Shown here: positions 8,600 through 16,217 of the stretch, piece after piece | Layout of the letters: each line of letters starts with the position of its first letter | Numbering within the stretch: position 1 is the stretch's first letter | Origin: an uncultured bacterium | GTDB taxonomy: Bacteria > Cyanobacteriota > Vampirovibrionia > Gastranaerophilales > Gastranaerophilaceae | Assembly: GCA_949284415.1 (NCBI GenBank) | Contig: CASDVM010000012.1 | Location: 121,788 to 185,787 of the forward strand | DNA length: 64,000 nt | Reading direction: 5' to 3' | Notes under the pieces: model-generated | What the model was told of the DNA's origin: nothing | What the model saw: only the letters and a program-made list of their open reading frames with translations | Databases searched by the model: none | Translations under genes and position numbers: made by a program

Positions 8600-10855
8600 C
8601 TATAAAATATCAAGAGGATCAACGTCTATAACCATTTTGATGTCTTTTGGCAGAGTAATTTTATTTAAAAAACTTGAAATAAATTTATGCCCTTTTTCAT
8701 CAAGCTTATTCTTTATAAGAATTTGGAAACGATATTGACTGTTAATACGTTCTATTACGCACGGTGTCGGACCAAGAACCTCAAGACGCTCTGAAATGCC
8801 AAATTTTTCAATCATTGTACAGAGCCGCAGGGCAATTTCCCGTGCGGACTTTTCTGCTCGAAAATTATTTTCCGAACTTAAAACAAGTCTTATAATCTGA
8901 CTGAACGGCGGATAATCAAATTCCTCTCGCGCCGCAATTTCTGTATCGTAAAATTCTCTGTAATTCTGAGATTTAGCACTTTCAAGCGCATAAAAATCGG
9001 GGTTATAAGTTTGAAAAAATACTTTTCCCGCAAACTCTCCTCTGCCTGCACGTCCTGCAACCTGTGTCAGAAGCTGAAAACCTCTTTCTGATGCTCTAAA
9101 ATCAGGCAGATTAAAGCTTGCATCGGCTGAAATCACCCCGACAAGCGTAACATTCGGGTTATCCAGACCTTTTGCAATCATCTGGGTTCCGACTAAGATA
9201 TCAATATCTCCGCGCTGAAATTTTTCGAGAAGCCTTATATGCTCTCCCTTACGCACAAGAATATCGCTGTCAATACGTTCAACATTATTTTCAGGGAAAA
9301 GCTCTTTTACATACTGTTCAATTTTTTGCGTTCCTGTTCCGCTGTTTTTAAAGGCATCCGAACCGCATTCGGGGCAGACATCAGGGAAATATTCCGTGTG
9401 ATTACAATAATGGCATTTGAGCATCCGGTCTTTTGAATGCCATATCATAGGAATTGCGCAATTCGGGCACTGAATAACATGACCGCATGCCTGACATTGG
9501 GTAAATGTTGAAAACCCGCGTCTGTTAATAAGCAAAATTACCTGCTGCCCTTTGGAAAGTGTTTCTTTAATTTCTGTCTGCAAAGGAATTGAAATAATAT
9601 TCCTGAAAGCTGCACGCCCGTGCTCCTGCATATTTATAACGGTAACGGGCGGAACTTTTGCATCGTTATAGCGTTTTTTAAGTTCAAAAAGATTGCCTGA
9701 ATTTAAGGCTCTGTAATATGTTGAAATATCAGGGGTTGCGGAACCTAAAAGAAGCGGGCAGTTATGAAATTGCGCAAGTTTTCTTGCTACCACACGCGCA
9801 TCATAGCGCGGTGCAGGAGTTGTTTGTTTATATGCGCTTTCATGCTCTTCATCAATTATTATCAAACCGATATTTTTCAAAGGCGCGAAAACAGCGGAGC
9901 GCGCACCTGCAAGAATTTTTATTTCATCTTTGTAAAGTTTCTGCCATACATCATATCTTTCACCGTCCGATATACTGCTGTGCCAGATTGCAACATCTTT
10001 TGTCCCGAATTTTTTGGCAAGCCGCTTTGTAAGCTGAGATGCAAGAGCAATTTCAGGAGCAAGGAACAGGACATTTTTACCGGCTTTTATGGTATCGTCA
10101 ATAAGTTTGAAATAGACCTCAGTTTTTCCTGATGCAGTAACACCATGCAAAAGGATTTCATCTTTACCGGAAATTTTATTTTTTATCCCTTCATAAACTT
10201 TTTTCTGGTCTCCTGAAAGCTCAAAAAGAGGTTCTCTCTCAGTTATATTTAAAATATCAAGCGGATTTCTGTATAATTCCTCCTGAATAAGCTTTACACA
10301 ACCAGCCTGTTCCAGCTTTTTTATTGTTGCACGTGTTGTTTTTGCATATTTTTCAAACAAAATAAGCGGCATTTTGCCTGATTTTTCAAGTAATTCCAAA
10401 ACTCGAATTTGTCTTTTTGTCGCCCCGTCAAATCTCACAAATTCCACAAGCTGTTCTGTTTTGGAAGCCTTTTCAATCAGCTTCATCGGAATTGCAGCGT
10501 TCAAAACCGTTACTAAATCACAACAATAGTAATTCGCGACCCATTCAAGCAATTTCAAATAATCAATTGAAAAAAGCGGGGTTTCATCAAGAATTTTGTT
10601 AATCTTTTTAACCTTAAAATCCCCCGGTAAATAATCGGAAAACCCGACACAAAAAGCATTAATCAGCCCCTGTCTGCCAAAAGGGACAAGCAGAGCCTGT
10701 CCGATTTGAATTTTATCTCTCATCTCATCAGGGATAAGGTAGCTGAATGTCTTAACCCCGAGAGCTTTTATATTAACAAGAGCTGATGCATATCTGGGTG
10801 AAGAGTGAAGGGTGAAGAGTGAATTTTGTTCATTATCTGTTAAATTTTCAACCAT
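8600..10855 (-). CDS. priA: Primosomal protein N' (replication restart helicase PriA)
   Basis: PriA reloads the replicative helicase at collapsed forks. In order one sees the 3'-DNA-binding domain with IGQALLVPFG (about 48-57), a Walker A motif LHGVTASGKTEVY, IIDEEHES, and paired zinc-binding cysteines (CQACG, CPNC, CHYC, CPECG). Helicase motifs VGTQMIAKGLD and QVAGRAGR follow, then the C-terminal domain. It has 751 residues. The start ATG is supported by AGAGGAA upstream. The first 25 residues are odd: the family sequence begins at RYASALVNI, and residues just before it (SLFTLHSSP) are the translation of the dispersed TTCACTCTTCAC repeat. This repeat has extended the N-terminus. Confidence 0.95.
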   Translation of the reverse strand: MVENLTDNEQNSLFTLHSSPRYASALVNIKALGVKTFSYLIPDEMRDKIQIGQALLVPFGRQGLINAFCVGFSDYLPGDFKVKKINKILDETPLFSIDYLKLLEWVANYYCCDLVTVLNAAIPMKLIEKASKTEQLVEFVRFDGATKRQIRVLELLEKSGKMPLILFEKYAKTTRATIKKLEQAGCVKLIQEELYRNPLDILNITEREPLFELSGDQKKVYEGIKNKISGKDEILLHGVTASGKTEVYFKLIDDTIKAGKNVLFLAPEIALASQLTKRLAKKFGTKDVAIWHSSISDGERYDVWQKLYKDEIKILAGARSAVFAPLKNIGLIIIDEEHESAYKQTTPAPRYDARVVARKLAQFHNCPLLLGSATPDISTYYRALNSGNLFELKKRYNDAKVPPVTVINMQEHGRAAFRNIISIPLQTEIKETLSKGQQVILLINRRGFSTFTQCQACGHVIQCPNCAIPMIWHSKDRMLKCHYCNHTEYFPDVCPECGSDAFKNSGTGTQKIEQYVKELFPENNVERIDSDILVRKGEHIRLLEKFQRGDIDILVGTQMIAKGLDNPNVTLVGVISADASFNLPDFRASERGFQLLTQVAGRAGRGEFAGKVFFQTYNPDFYALESAKSQNYREFYDTEIAAREEFDYPPFSQIIRLVLSSENNFRAEKSAREIALRLCTMIEKFGISERLEVLGPTPCVIERINSQYRFQILIKNKLDEKGHKFISSFLNKITLPKDIKMVIDVDPLDIL
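10797..10826. repeat. TTCACTCTTCAC-type repeat inside priA
   Basis: Two tandem near-copies of the dispersed GTGAAGAGTGAA element lie in frame within the extreme 5' end of priA. Other copies are at 11158-11232 (intergenic) and about 27917-27931 (inside the DUF4127 gene). Confidence 0.7.
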
Positions 10856-10903
10856 ATTAAATTCCTCTAAAATTTACTTTCACTTCACCAGTAAGTTCTA
10901 AAC

Positions 10904-11134
10904 TTATTCGGCCATAAATTCTTTGCGTGCTTCCTGTATTGCTTCTTCCAATAAATCAAGCTGATCGGGAGTGAACGTTACGCCTTTTTTAGTCGGAAGC
11001 CAAGTAGCACCATCATCAGTTGTGTAAAATATTCTCATATTAAGATAGCTTTTGCCTTTGTATTCGCTTATTGAAATCTGTAATTGTTCTGTATCGCTTC
11101 TTTCAATAGCAGCTAAAAGTTTTGCATCTGACAT
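10904..11134 (-). CDS. PC4/YdbC-like ssDNA-binding protein
   Basis: This 76-residue protein fits the PC4/YdbC family, small dimeric proteins that bind single-stranded nucleic acid through a curved beta sheet followed by one helix. The visible pattern is beta strands (QLQISISEY, YLNMRIFYTT), WLPTKKGVTFTPDQ, then a long helix LDLLEEAIQEARKEF that would form the dimer interface. The RBS AAGGAGAG lies just upstream of the ATG. It is upstream of priA on the same strand with a 48-bp gap, so the two may share a transcript and both act on DNA ends or forks; that link is inference. Confidence 0.85.
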   Translation of the reverse strand: MSDAKLLAAIERSDTEQLQISISEYKGKSYLNMRIFYTTDDGATWLPTKKGVTFTPDQLDLLEEAIQEARKEFMAE

Positions 11135-11157
11135 AATTTTCTCTCCTTATTAGTTAT

Positions 11158-11235
11158 GTGAAGAGTGAAAAAGTGAGAAGTGAAGCGCAAAAGTAATACT
11201 TTTCACTCTTCACGTTTCACGCTTCACTTTTTATT
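11158..11235. repeat. Composite inverted repeat of the GTGAAGAGTGAA family
   Basis: GTGAAGAGTGAAAA (11158-11171) is perfectly inverted at 11200-11213. A second nested pair (AAGTGAAGCG with CGCTTCACTT) overlaps it. The element could fold into a long stem between the PC4-like gene and dapB. It is the same family found inside priA. Confidence 0.75.
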
Positions 11236-11307
11236 CTATCACAGAAAATTTTTTTATGATAAAGTTAAGAATATATTTATATATTTTGAAATTTCCTGTC
11301 TATAATT

Positions 11308-11364
11308 GTCATTCTGAACTCGTTTCAGAATCTTATTGAGATCCTGAAATAAATTCAGGATGAC
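11308..11364. repeat. GTCAT-TCTGAA palindromic repeat pair in the dapB leader
   Basis: Two hairpin units (ATTCTGAACTCGTTTCAGAAT, then ATCCTGAAATAAATTCAGGAT) are bounded by GTCAT and ATGAC. Related units occur at 30218, 34595, 34624, 43457 and 55143-55194. A TATAAT at 11301-11306 precedes it, so the repeat may be transcribed in the dapB leader. Confidence 0.8.
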
Positions 11365-11398
11365 AGAAAACAAAAAATTAAACTAAGGAGAAAAATTT

Positions 11399-12145
11399 AT
11401 GATAAAAGTTGCAGTTTGCGGTGCTTTAGGAAAAATGGGAAAAGAAGTAGTTCAGGCAGTAACGGATTGCCCTGATACAGAACTTATTGCACAGATTGAT
11501 ATAGCAGGAGCTGAATTTAAATCAATTGAAGAAGCTCATAAAGCATGTGAAATTGATGTTTTGATTGACTTTACCCAGCCGAAATCTATTTTTGAAAACG
11601 CTAAATACTGCTTAAATAACGGAATAAAAATCGTAATCGGCACAACAGGTTTGTCAGATGAACAAATCGCTGAATTAAAAACCTTATCAACAGAAAAAAA
11701 TACAGGCTGTCTGATTGCCCCGAATTTTTCAACAGGCGCTGTTTTGATGATGATGTTTGCACGTCAGGCCGCTAAATACTTTGATAATGCGGAAATCATA
11801 GAACTTCATCACAACCAGAAAAAAGACGCTCCCTCAGGAACTTCTATAAAAACAGCCGCGATGATGGCAGAGGTTAAAGACGATTTTACAAAAGGCAACT
11901 GCCCTGAAACAGAAACTATTGAAGGCGCAAGAGGCGGAACCTCTTATTCAAATATTCATATCCATTCTGTGAGAATGCCAGGCTACATCGCATCTCAGGA
12001 AGTAATTTTCGGGTCATCCGGTCAGATTATGACAATAAGACATGATTCAATGGACAGAAAATGCTATATGCAGGGCGTTATGTTAGCGGTTAAATATGTT
12101 TACGAAAATAATGATTTTGTTTACGGATTAGACAATATTTTATAG
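11399..12145 (+). CDS. dapB: 4-hydroxy-tetrahydrodipicolinate reductase
   Basis: DapB uses NAD(P)H to reduce the dihydrodipicolinate precursor in lysine and meso-diaminopimelate synthesis, which also feeds peptidoglycan. The N-terminal dinucleotide-binding motif VCGALGKMGKEV is at about residues 5-16. The catalytic signature IELHHNQKKDAPSGT is near residue 140, and 248 residues is the usual length. The RBS AAGGAGAA is eight bases before the ATG. The aspartate-pathway gene asd lies 1 kb downstream, separated by two HTH genes, so the pathway genes are near each other but probably not one operon. The 3' end overlaps a convergent small gene by six bases. Confidence 0.96.
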   Translation: MIKVAVCGALGKMGKEVVQAVTDCPDTELIAQIDIAGAEFKSIEEAHKACEIDVLIDFTQPKSIFENAKYCLNNGIKIVIGTTGLSDEQIAELKTLSTEKNTGCLIAPNFSTGAVLMMMFARQAAKYFDNAEIIELHHNQKKDAPSGTSIKTAAMMAEVKDDFTKGNCPETETIEGARGGTSYSNIHIHSVRMPGYIASQEVIFGSSGQIMTIRHDSMDRKCYMQGVMLAVKYVYENNDFVYGLDNIL

Positions 12146-12478
12146 TTTACAAATAATTTCATCAGCAATATCTAAGATAGAATTTGTCAAATTGCAGATG
12201 CGGTCTAAATTGACTACAATATAATTAATAAAAGATTTTTCAGTTTCACTGCATTTTGCAAATTCTTCTTCATTTTCTTGCAAAGATATGCTGAATTTTC
12301 TAAGAATTTCCAAATCACCGAGTGATGGCCCGAATTTATGAAACCAGCTCTTTAAAACCTTATATACAATATATTTGTAATCTTTTTTCTTTAAATAATC
12401 TTCATGGCATTCATAAACGGATTTTTTCAATAGTTTGTCGCATTCAGCCACAAATTCTGCGTATGATGATTTTTGCAT
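12140..12478 (-). CDS. Hypothetical 112-aa helical protein divergent from an XRE regulator
   Basis: I do not recognise this family. The protein is predicted soluble and helical, with several Cys and aromatic residues, a YLKKKDYKYIVYKVLKSWF stretch around residue 35, and no signal peptide. The RBS AAAGGAG precedes the ATG. It converges on dapB with a 6-bp overlap. It is transcribed away from the small XRE repressor at 12566, from a shared 87-bp region containing a palindrome. This head-to-head layout of a repressor with a small unknown protein resembles a self-regulated stress or toxin-antitoxin-like switch, but nothing in the protein itself proves toxicity. Confidence 0.75.
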   Translation of the reverse strand: MQKSSYAEFVAECDKLLKKSVYECHEDYLKKKDYKYIVYKVLKSWFHKFGPSLGDLEILRKFSISLQENEEEFAKCSETEKSFINYIVVNLDRICNLTNSILDIADEIICKL

Positions 12479-12532
12479 GGTAAACTCCTTTAAATGTTAT
12501 AAATAGTATTATAGAATTTATAGCATAGTACA

Positions 12533-12564
12533 ACTTATAAGTCAATAAATATATACTTATAAAT
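12533..12564. promoter_or_regulatory. Candidate operator pair between divergent genes
   Basis: A perfect 10-bp palindrome ACTTATAAGT (12533-12542) and a near copy ACTTATAAAT (12555-12564) lie 22 bp apart centre to centre, about two helical turns. They are immediately upstream of the XRE repressor ATG at 12566. They probably serve autoregulation. Confidence 0.5.
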
Positions 12565-12565
12565 T

Positions 12566-12784
12566 ATGAATAAGGATGATTTACTTAAAAAATTTGGAAA
12601 AAATGTAAAAATTGAAAGAGTAAAAAAGGATTTAACGCAAGAACAGCTTGCAGAAATTATGAATATTTCACAGACTTATTTATCCAGTATTGAACTGGGT
12701 AAAGAAAATATGTCATTGGGCAAAATTTTAGAATTGGCTCAATTTTTAGACACTGACATTGAAAACTTACTAAATTTTAAGTAA
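12566..12784 (+). CDS. XRE-family helix-turn-helix regulator
   Basis: This 72-residue protein is essentially one Cro/C1-type HTH domain. It shows the usual pattern RVKKDLTQEQLAEIM, NISQTYLSSIELGKEN as the recognition helix, then MSLGKILELAQFLDTDIENLL. It binds DNA as a dimer in related proteins. There is no RBS; TATACT lies eight bases before the ATG and ACTTATAAAT overlaps the start region, so the mRNA is probably leaderless or nearly so and self-repressed. It is divergent from the 112-aa hypothetical gene. Confidence 0.9.
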   Translation: MNKDDLLKKFGKNVKIERVKKDLTQEQLAEIMNISQTYLSSIELGKENMSLGKILELAQFLDTDIENLLNFK

Positions 12785-12805
12785 AACATTCTTGTCAAAT
12801 ACGGC

Positions 12806-12817
12806 TATAATTTAAAA
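12806..12817 (+). promoter_or_regulatory. -10 box of a leaderless promoter
   Basis: A consensus TATAAT sits exactly six bases before the ATG at 12818, with no Shine-Dalgarno between. Confidence 0.6.
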
Positions 12818-13024
12818 ATGGATATAAAAAGGCAAATTAAAATATTTATGACAGCTCGTAATGTTTCTATGATTGAACTGGCTGAATTAATGAGTAAAAC
12901 AACGGGAAAAAATTATACTCCTGCAAAGTTATACAGTAAATTAAACAGAGATACCATTTCATTTACAGAATGTAAAATTATTGCAGGTATTTTAGGGTAT
13001 AAAATAAAATTTGTTGAACAATAA
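12818..13024 (+). CDS. Small HTH-like protein, 68 aa
   Basis: A short protein with a lambda-repressor-like helical pattern (QIKIFMTARNVSMIELAELM, then YTPAKLYSKLNRDTISFTECKIIAGILGY). It resembles a Cro-like fold in which the turn is lengthened by a TGKNYT insertion. I know of similar unnamed HTH proteins but no assigned function. A consensus TATAAT lies six bases before the ATG and no RBS is present, so translation is probably leaderless. It follows the XRE gene by 33 bp but has its own promoter. Confidence 0.78.
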   Translation: MDIKRQIKIFMTARNVSMIELAELMSKTTGKNYTPAKLYSKLNRDTISFTECKIIAGILGYKIKFVEQ

Positions 13025-13051
13025 TAAATGTTTTTTATAAATATTTATAGT

Positions 13052-13082
13052 AGGGTGGGAACGTTTATACTCATCCCACCCT
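13052..13082. repeat. GGGTGGGA hairpin
   Basis: AGGGTGGGA and TCCCACCCT form a 9-bp perfect stem with a 13-base loop. There is no T-run, so it is either a terminator-like hairpin or one of the small dispersed palindromes. A half-copy (CCCACCCTACAA) is at about 61041. Confidence 0.55.
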
Positions 13083-13190
13083 GCCACTTGGAAACAGATA
13101 AAGAAAACTTGTGGTAGTTAAATTTCTTTACATAAACTTAACCTCCTGACTTATTTGTGGTTATAATTTAATACAAAACAGGGAGGGGAA

Positions 13191-14207
13191 ATGACAAAAC
13201 CGAACATTGCAATTTTAGGCGCAACAGGAGTCGTAGGCAGAGAAATTACTAAAATAGTTGACGAATTGAAAATCGAATTCAACAAAATTAAATTCCTGTC
13301 AAGCGCACGCTCCGCAGGTACAAAACTTGAATTCCAAGGAAAAACATACACCGTTGAAGAAGCAAAACCTGAAAGCTTTGACGGTGTTAATATAGTTCTT
13401 GCATCGGCAGGTGCATCTACTTCTAAACTTTTTGCACCTGAAATTGTGAAAAGAGGCGCGGTTTTAGTCGATAATTCATCAGCTTTCAGAATGGAGACTG
13501 ATGTTCCGCTTGTTATAGCTTATGTTAACGATGAGGATTTAAGGCGGCATAAAGGAATTATTGCAAATCCTAACTGCTCTACATCTCAATTAATGCTTGT
13601 TTTAAAACCTTTAATTGACAAAAATCCGATGAAAAGGCTTATTGTTTCAACATATCAGGCAGTTTCAGGAGCAGGCTTAGCCGCAATTAATGAACTTACG
13701 GATAACACAAAAGCCCGCCTTGCAGGTGTAAATTTTGAAAACAAATGCTTTAAAAAGCCGATTGCTTTTAATGTAATTCCGCAGATTGATGTTTTTTGTG
13801 AAAACGGCTACACAAAAGAAGAAATGAAAGTAGTTAACGAAACAAAAAAAATTCTTCATCTTCCCGCTGATTTGCCGATTTCGTGTACGGCTGCAAGGGT
13901 TCCTGTCTACAACGGGCATTCCGAAGCTGTTGATATTGAATTTGAAAACGAAATTACTCCTGATAAAGTGCGTGAGATTTTGAAAAATTCATTCGGCGTA
14001 AAAGTTATTGACAACCCCGACAACTTTGAATATCCTACAACTTATGACGCGTCAGGTGTTGATCCTGTGTTTGTAGGTCGTATAAGGAAAAATCTCGCGT
14101 TCAAAAACGGAATTTCACTATGGTGCGTTGCTGATAATTTAAGAATCGGCGCTGCACTTAATACAGTCAGAATATGTAAAAAACTTATAGAAATGGAGTT
14201 GTACTAA
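13191..14207 (+). CDS. asd: Aspartate-semialdehyde dehydrogenase
   Basis: Asd reduces aspartyl phosphate to aspartate semialdehyde with NADPH, at the branch to lysine/DAP, threonine and methionine. It has 338 residues. The Rossmann motif ILGATGVVGREI is at about residue 7, the catalytic Cys lies in NPNCSTSQ at about residue 128, and SGAGLAAINEL and the C-terminal GAALNTVRICKKL also fit. The RBS GGGAGGGG is directly upstream of the ATG. A TATAAT lies about 30 bases upstream. The stop is followed after one base by the ATG of a small gene, so the two are co-translated. Confidence 0.96.
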   Translation: MTKPNIAILGATGVVGREITKIVDELKIEFNKIKFLSSARSAGTKLEFQGKTYTVEEAKPESFDGVNIVLASAGASTSKLFAPEIVKRGAVLVDNSSAFRMETDVPLVIAYVNDEDLRRHKGIIANPNCSTSQLMLVLKPLIDKNPMKRLIVSTYQAVSGAGLAAINELTDNTKARLAGVNFENKCFKKPIAFNVIPQIDVFCENGYTKEEMKVVNETKKILHLPADLPISCTAARVPVYNGHSEAVDIEFENEITPDKVREILKNSFGVKVIDNPDNFEYPTTYDASGVDPVFVGRIRKNLAFKNGISLWCVADNLRIGAALNTVRICKKLIEMELY

Positions 14208-14208
14208 T

Positions 14209-14442
14209 ATGAAAATAGCAAAATTAACAATTACCCCGCTTTCAAAAGGCTGGCCTGGAACGGTTATTGAATCCCCATCTGCTGAAAGAGCAGGAATGTT
14301 GATTAAAGACAAACTGAATTCCGGATACAACGATACTACTCAAAAATTGCCGAGAGCCTGTAGAAAAATACCCAAATTCCTAAAAGGCTTTGTAAATCCT
14401 GCGACAAAAACAGGCGAACGAAAATTTTCGGCTGATATTTAA
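14209..14442 (+). CDS. Hypothetical 77-aa basic protein coupled to asd
   Basis: I do not recognise it. The protein is small, basic and probably soluble: GWPGTVIESPSAERAGMLI, then a Lys/Arg-rich half with LPRACRKIPKFLKGF. It starts one base after the asd stop. The RBS would be GGAG inside asd's last codons, so translation should be coupled. It is followed by 88 bp of AT-rich DNA and then the first of two short peptide genes. Confidence 0.65.
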   Translation: MKIAKLTITPLSKGWPGTVIESPSAERAGMLIKDKLNSGYNDTTQKLPRACRKIPKFLKGFVNPATKTGERKFSADI

Positions 14443-14530
14443 CATTTCTTAATAAAGCAGCTTTTCCACGCAATTTTTTCTTTACAAAAATCTTTATATA
14501 TAAGAGGAAAAAATTGGGGGATATATTATT

Positions 14531-14665
14531 ATGAAAGAGATTGAAGCTAAAAAAAAGCAGAAATTGCAAAGAGAAGCAGTAAAAAAATTGGACAAAGTTA
14601 AAAAAGAAACCGATATTCCAAGACTTACAGCAGATTTTTTGGAACAAACTCTGCAAATTGCATAA
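14531..14665 (+). CDS. Short peptide A (44 aa) ending FLEQTLQIA
   Basis: A highly charged Lys/Glu-rich N-terminal half (about 28 residues) is followed by DIPRLTADFLEQTLQIA and the stop. The RBS GGGGGA is nine to ten bases before the ATG, and a strong terminator follows at once, so this is a genuine short transcription unit rather than chance coding. Its last 17 residues match those of peptide B at 14897 in 10 positions (xPRxTxxxLEQTxQIA). I know no named family with this ending. It could be a precursor or signal peptide, or a small adaptor recognised through its C-terminus. Confidence 0.7.
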   Translation: MKEIEAKKKQKLQREAVKKLDKVKKETDIPRLTADFLEQTLQIA

Positions 14666-14692
14666 AAAAGACCGCTCAAGCGGTCTTTTTTA
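14665..14692 (+). terminator. Rho-independent terminator after peptide A
   Basis: AAAAAGACCGCT and AGCGGTCTTTTT form a 12-bp perfect stem with a 2-base loop and T-tract, overlapping the stop codon of peptide A by one base. Confidence 0.9.
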
Positions 14693-14735
14693 TTTTATTA
14701 AGTATTAATTTATTTTAAAACATTACCCGATAAGG

Positions 14736-14896
14736 TTGTAGAAAAAAAAATTTTTAATGTATAATATATATACTTAAGATATCTTGTTGAGAAGAATTAA
14801 TAATTTAACCCCCGGATTAACGGATATTTAAAACTTACAGATATTACGGCTTCCGGCAAGGGGAGGTTTCAACCGGAGCGGAGAAAGGTAAATTTG
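14736..14896 (+). promoter_or_regulatory. Promoter and structured leader of peptide B
   Basis: TTGTAG (14736) and TATAAT (14760-14765) are separated by 18 bp, giving a start near 14772 and a leader of about 125 bases. Near the gene a stem TCCGG/CCGGA (14852-14856 with 14873-14877) holds the SD-like GGGGAGG in its loop. A second GGAG and AAAGG follow before the ATG. This could be a translational switch. Confidence 0.55.
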
Positions 14897-15046
14897 ATGA
14901 ATAATAAACAGACTCAAACAGATAAAAAAGAAAAAGATATAAGATATGAAACAGCAGAGTTAAATGGAGTAAAAGTAAATTCTCAGGAGTTTGAAACACC
15001 CCGATCAACTTTTGAAATGCTGGAACAAACCTGCCAGATTGCATAA
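14897..15046 (+). CDS. Short peptide B (49 aa) ending MLEQTCQIA
   Basis: The N-terminal part is polar (Lys, Asp, Gln, Asn) and the C-terminus is ETPRSTFEMLEQTCQIA. It shares xPRxTxxxLEQTxQIA with peptide A but has Cys where A has Leu. The N-terminal halves do not align, so the conserved part is the C-terminal end, which is the opposite of a simple leader duplication. It has its own promoter, a long leader with a hairpin and an RBS. No maturation enzyme or transporter is adjacent, so any processing would act in trans. Function unknown. Confidence 0.68.
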   Translation: MNNKQTQTDKKEKDIRYETAELNGVKVNSQEFETPRSTFEMLEQTCQIA

Positions 15047-15118
15047 TTTTATAAAAAAACTTAACATTCAGGCAATTTTATTTATGTTTTTTCTTTATTT
15101 ATACAACAAGGAGAAAAT

Positions 15119-15301
15119 ATGAAATTTGCCAAAGATTTTGACAGAATACCAACACTGTATGACGACATTACAAAAGAAATACGTGAAGCTAAATTCAAAA
15201 AATACTATGAACAGCAAGCCCCGAAATTAAAAGAAGGTACATATAAACTCGGGGAGCGTTTCAGCGATGTACTTGGGAAAGTTCTTGATGAAACTGTTTA
15301 A
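15119..15301 (+). CDS. Hypothetical 60-aa protein
   Basis: I do not recognise it. It is a small, charged, helical protein (KDFDRIPTLYDDITKEI, then KKYYEQQAPKLKEGTYKLGERFSDVLGKVLDETV) with no signal or membrane segment. A good RBS (CAAGGAG) lies just upstream of the ATG. It stands alone between peptide B and rfaE2 and shares no motif with the two peptides. Confidence 0.68.
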   Translation: MKFAKDFDRIPTLYDDITKEIREAKFKKYYEQQAPKLKEGTYKLGERFSDVLGKVLDETV

Positions 15302-15373
15302 TATTACTTTTTGTTAAAACAACGCGACTTTCTTACCTGTTTTTGGTACAATAAGTTTTAAGGAAACAGGGAT

Positions 15374-15838
15374 ATGTTAGTTAAAAGAGAAGACGTCAGA
15401 GCCTTAATAGATGTAATTCACCATTCGGGTAAAACAGTTGTAACAACAAACGGCTGCTTTGATATTCTGCATGCAGGTCATGTAAGATACCTTGAAAAAA
15501 CTAAGTCATTTGCGGATTTTCTTATAGTTTTGCTGAATTCCGACAAATCAGTAAAGAGTATCAAAGGTTCGTCCCGTCCGATAAATAATGAAAATGACCG
15601 CGCGGAAATATTAAGTGCTTTGAGATGTGTGGATTATGTGGTATTATTTGATGAAGACAGTCCTCGTGATCTCTTGGATGAAATGAAGCCCGATGTTTAT
15701 ACAAAAGGGGCAGATTATACTATGGAGACGCTTCCCGAAGCAGACATTATGAAAAAAAACGGAACAAGAGTCGAATTCATCGAGTTTTTACAGGGCAGAT
15801 CCACCACAAATACAATTGAAAAAATGCAGCAGGCATAA
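15374..15838 (+). CDS. rfaE2: D-glycero-beta-D-manno-heptose 1-phosphate adenylyltransferase
   Basis: This is the stand-alone second domain of HldE. It makes ADP-heptose for the inner core of LPS. The nucleotidyltransferase motif TTNGCFDILHAGHVRYL carries the HxGH signature (HAGH) at about residues 32-35. The second signature GRSTTNTIEKM is near the C-terminus, and 154 residues fits the RfaE2 type. The RBS AAGGAAACAGG is upstream, and a TACAAT box lies about 20 bases before the start. It heads a run of envelope genes (lpxD, lpxC, fabZ). Confidence 0.95.
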   Translation: MLVKREDVRALIDVIHHSGKTVVTTNGCFDILHAGHVRYLEKTKSFADFLIVLLNSDKSVKSIKGSSRPINNENDRAEILSALRCVDYVVLFDEDSPRDLLDEMKPDVYTKGADYTMETLPEADIMKKNGTRVEFIEFLQGRSTTNTIEKMQQA

Positions 15839-15863
15839 ACTTCCGAAAAAACAGGAGCAGGTT

Positions 15864-16217
15864 ATGAGCGCATACGTATATATTTTGTTTGATAAACCGG
15901 ATGAAAATTTAATAATTGGCGTAACTTCAAATCTTCTGATGCACATGCATGAGATAAAAAATAAAATTAATAATCTCTATGAAAATGAATTCTCAACAAA
16001 CAAACTGGCATATTACGAAAAATATGATGACCTGTCAGATGCAATTATCCGAAAAAAAGAATTGGACAACTTAGCAAAAGAAGATTTAAAATCCATGATA
16101 CTTTTGGATAACCCGAACTGGAAAGATATGCATAATGATATTTTAAAAATCTGGAATGATGCAGCAAATCTTCATGAAAAAAATCAAATTAGACAACACA
16201 AAGGAGAAGATATATGA
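15864..16217 (+). CDS. Degenerate GIY-YIG-fold protein
   Basis: The fold matches the short UPF0213/YhbQ-type GIY-YIG nucleases: [38 protein letters not shown] and a C-terminal NPNWKDM. Key residues are altered. The catalytic Tyr of YIG is Ile (IIGVTS), and the conserved Arg pair of the next helix (LxRR) is replaced by LLMHMH, so nuclease activity is doubtful. ATG 15864 with AGGAG nine bases upstream is preferred to the upstream in-frame ATG inside rfaE2. The 3' end overlaps lpxD by four bases (ATGA), placing this protein inside the envelope operon. Confidence 0.8.
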   Translation: MSAYVYILFDKPDENLIIGVTSNLLMHMHEIKNKINNLYENEFSTNKLAYYEKYDDLSDAIIRKKELDNLAKEDLKSMILLDNPNWKDMHNDILKIWNDAANLHEKNQIRQHKGEDI

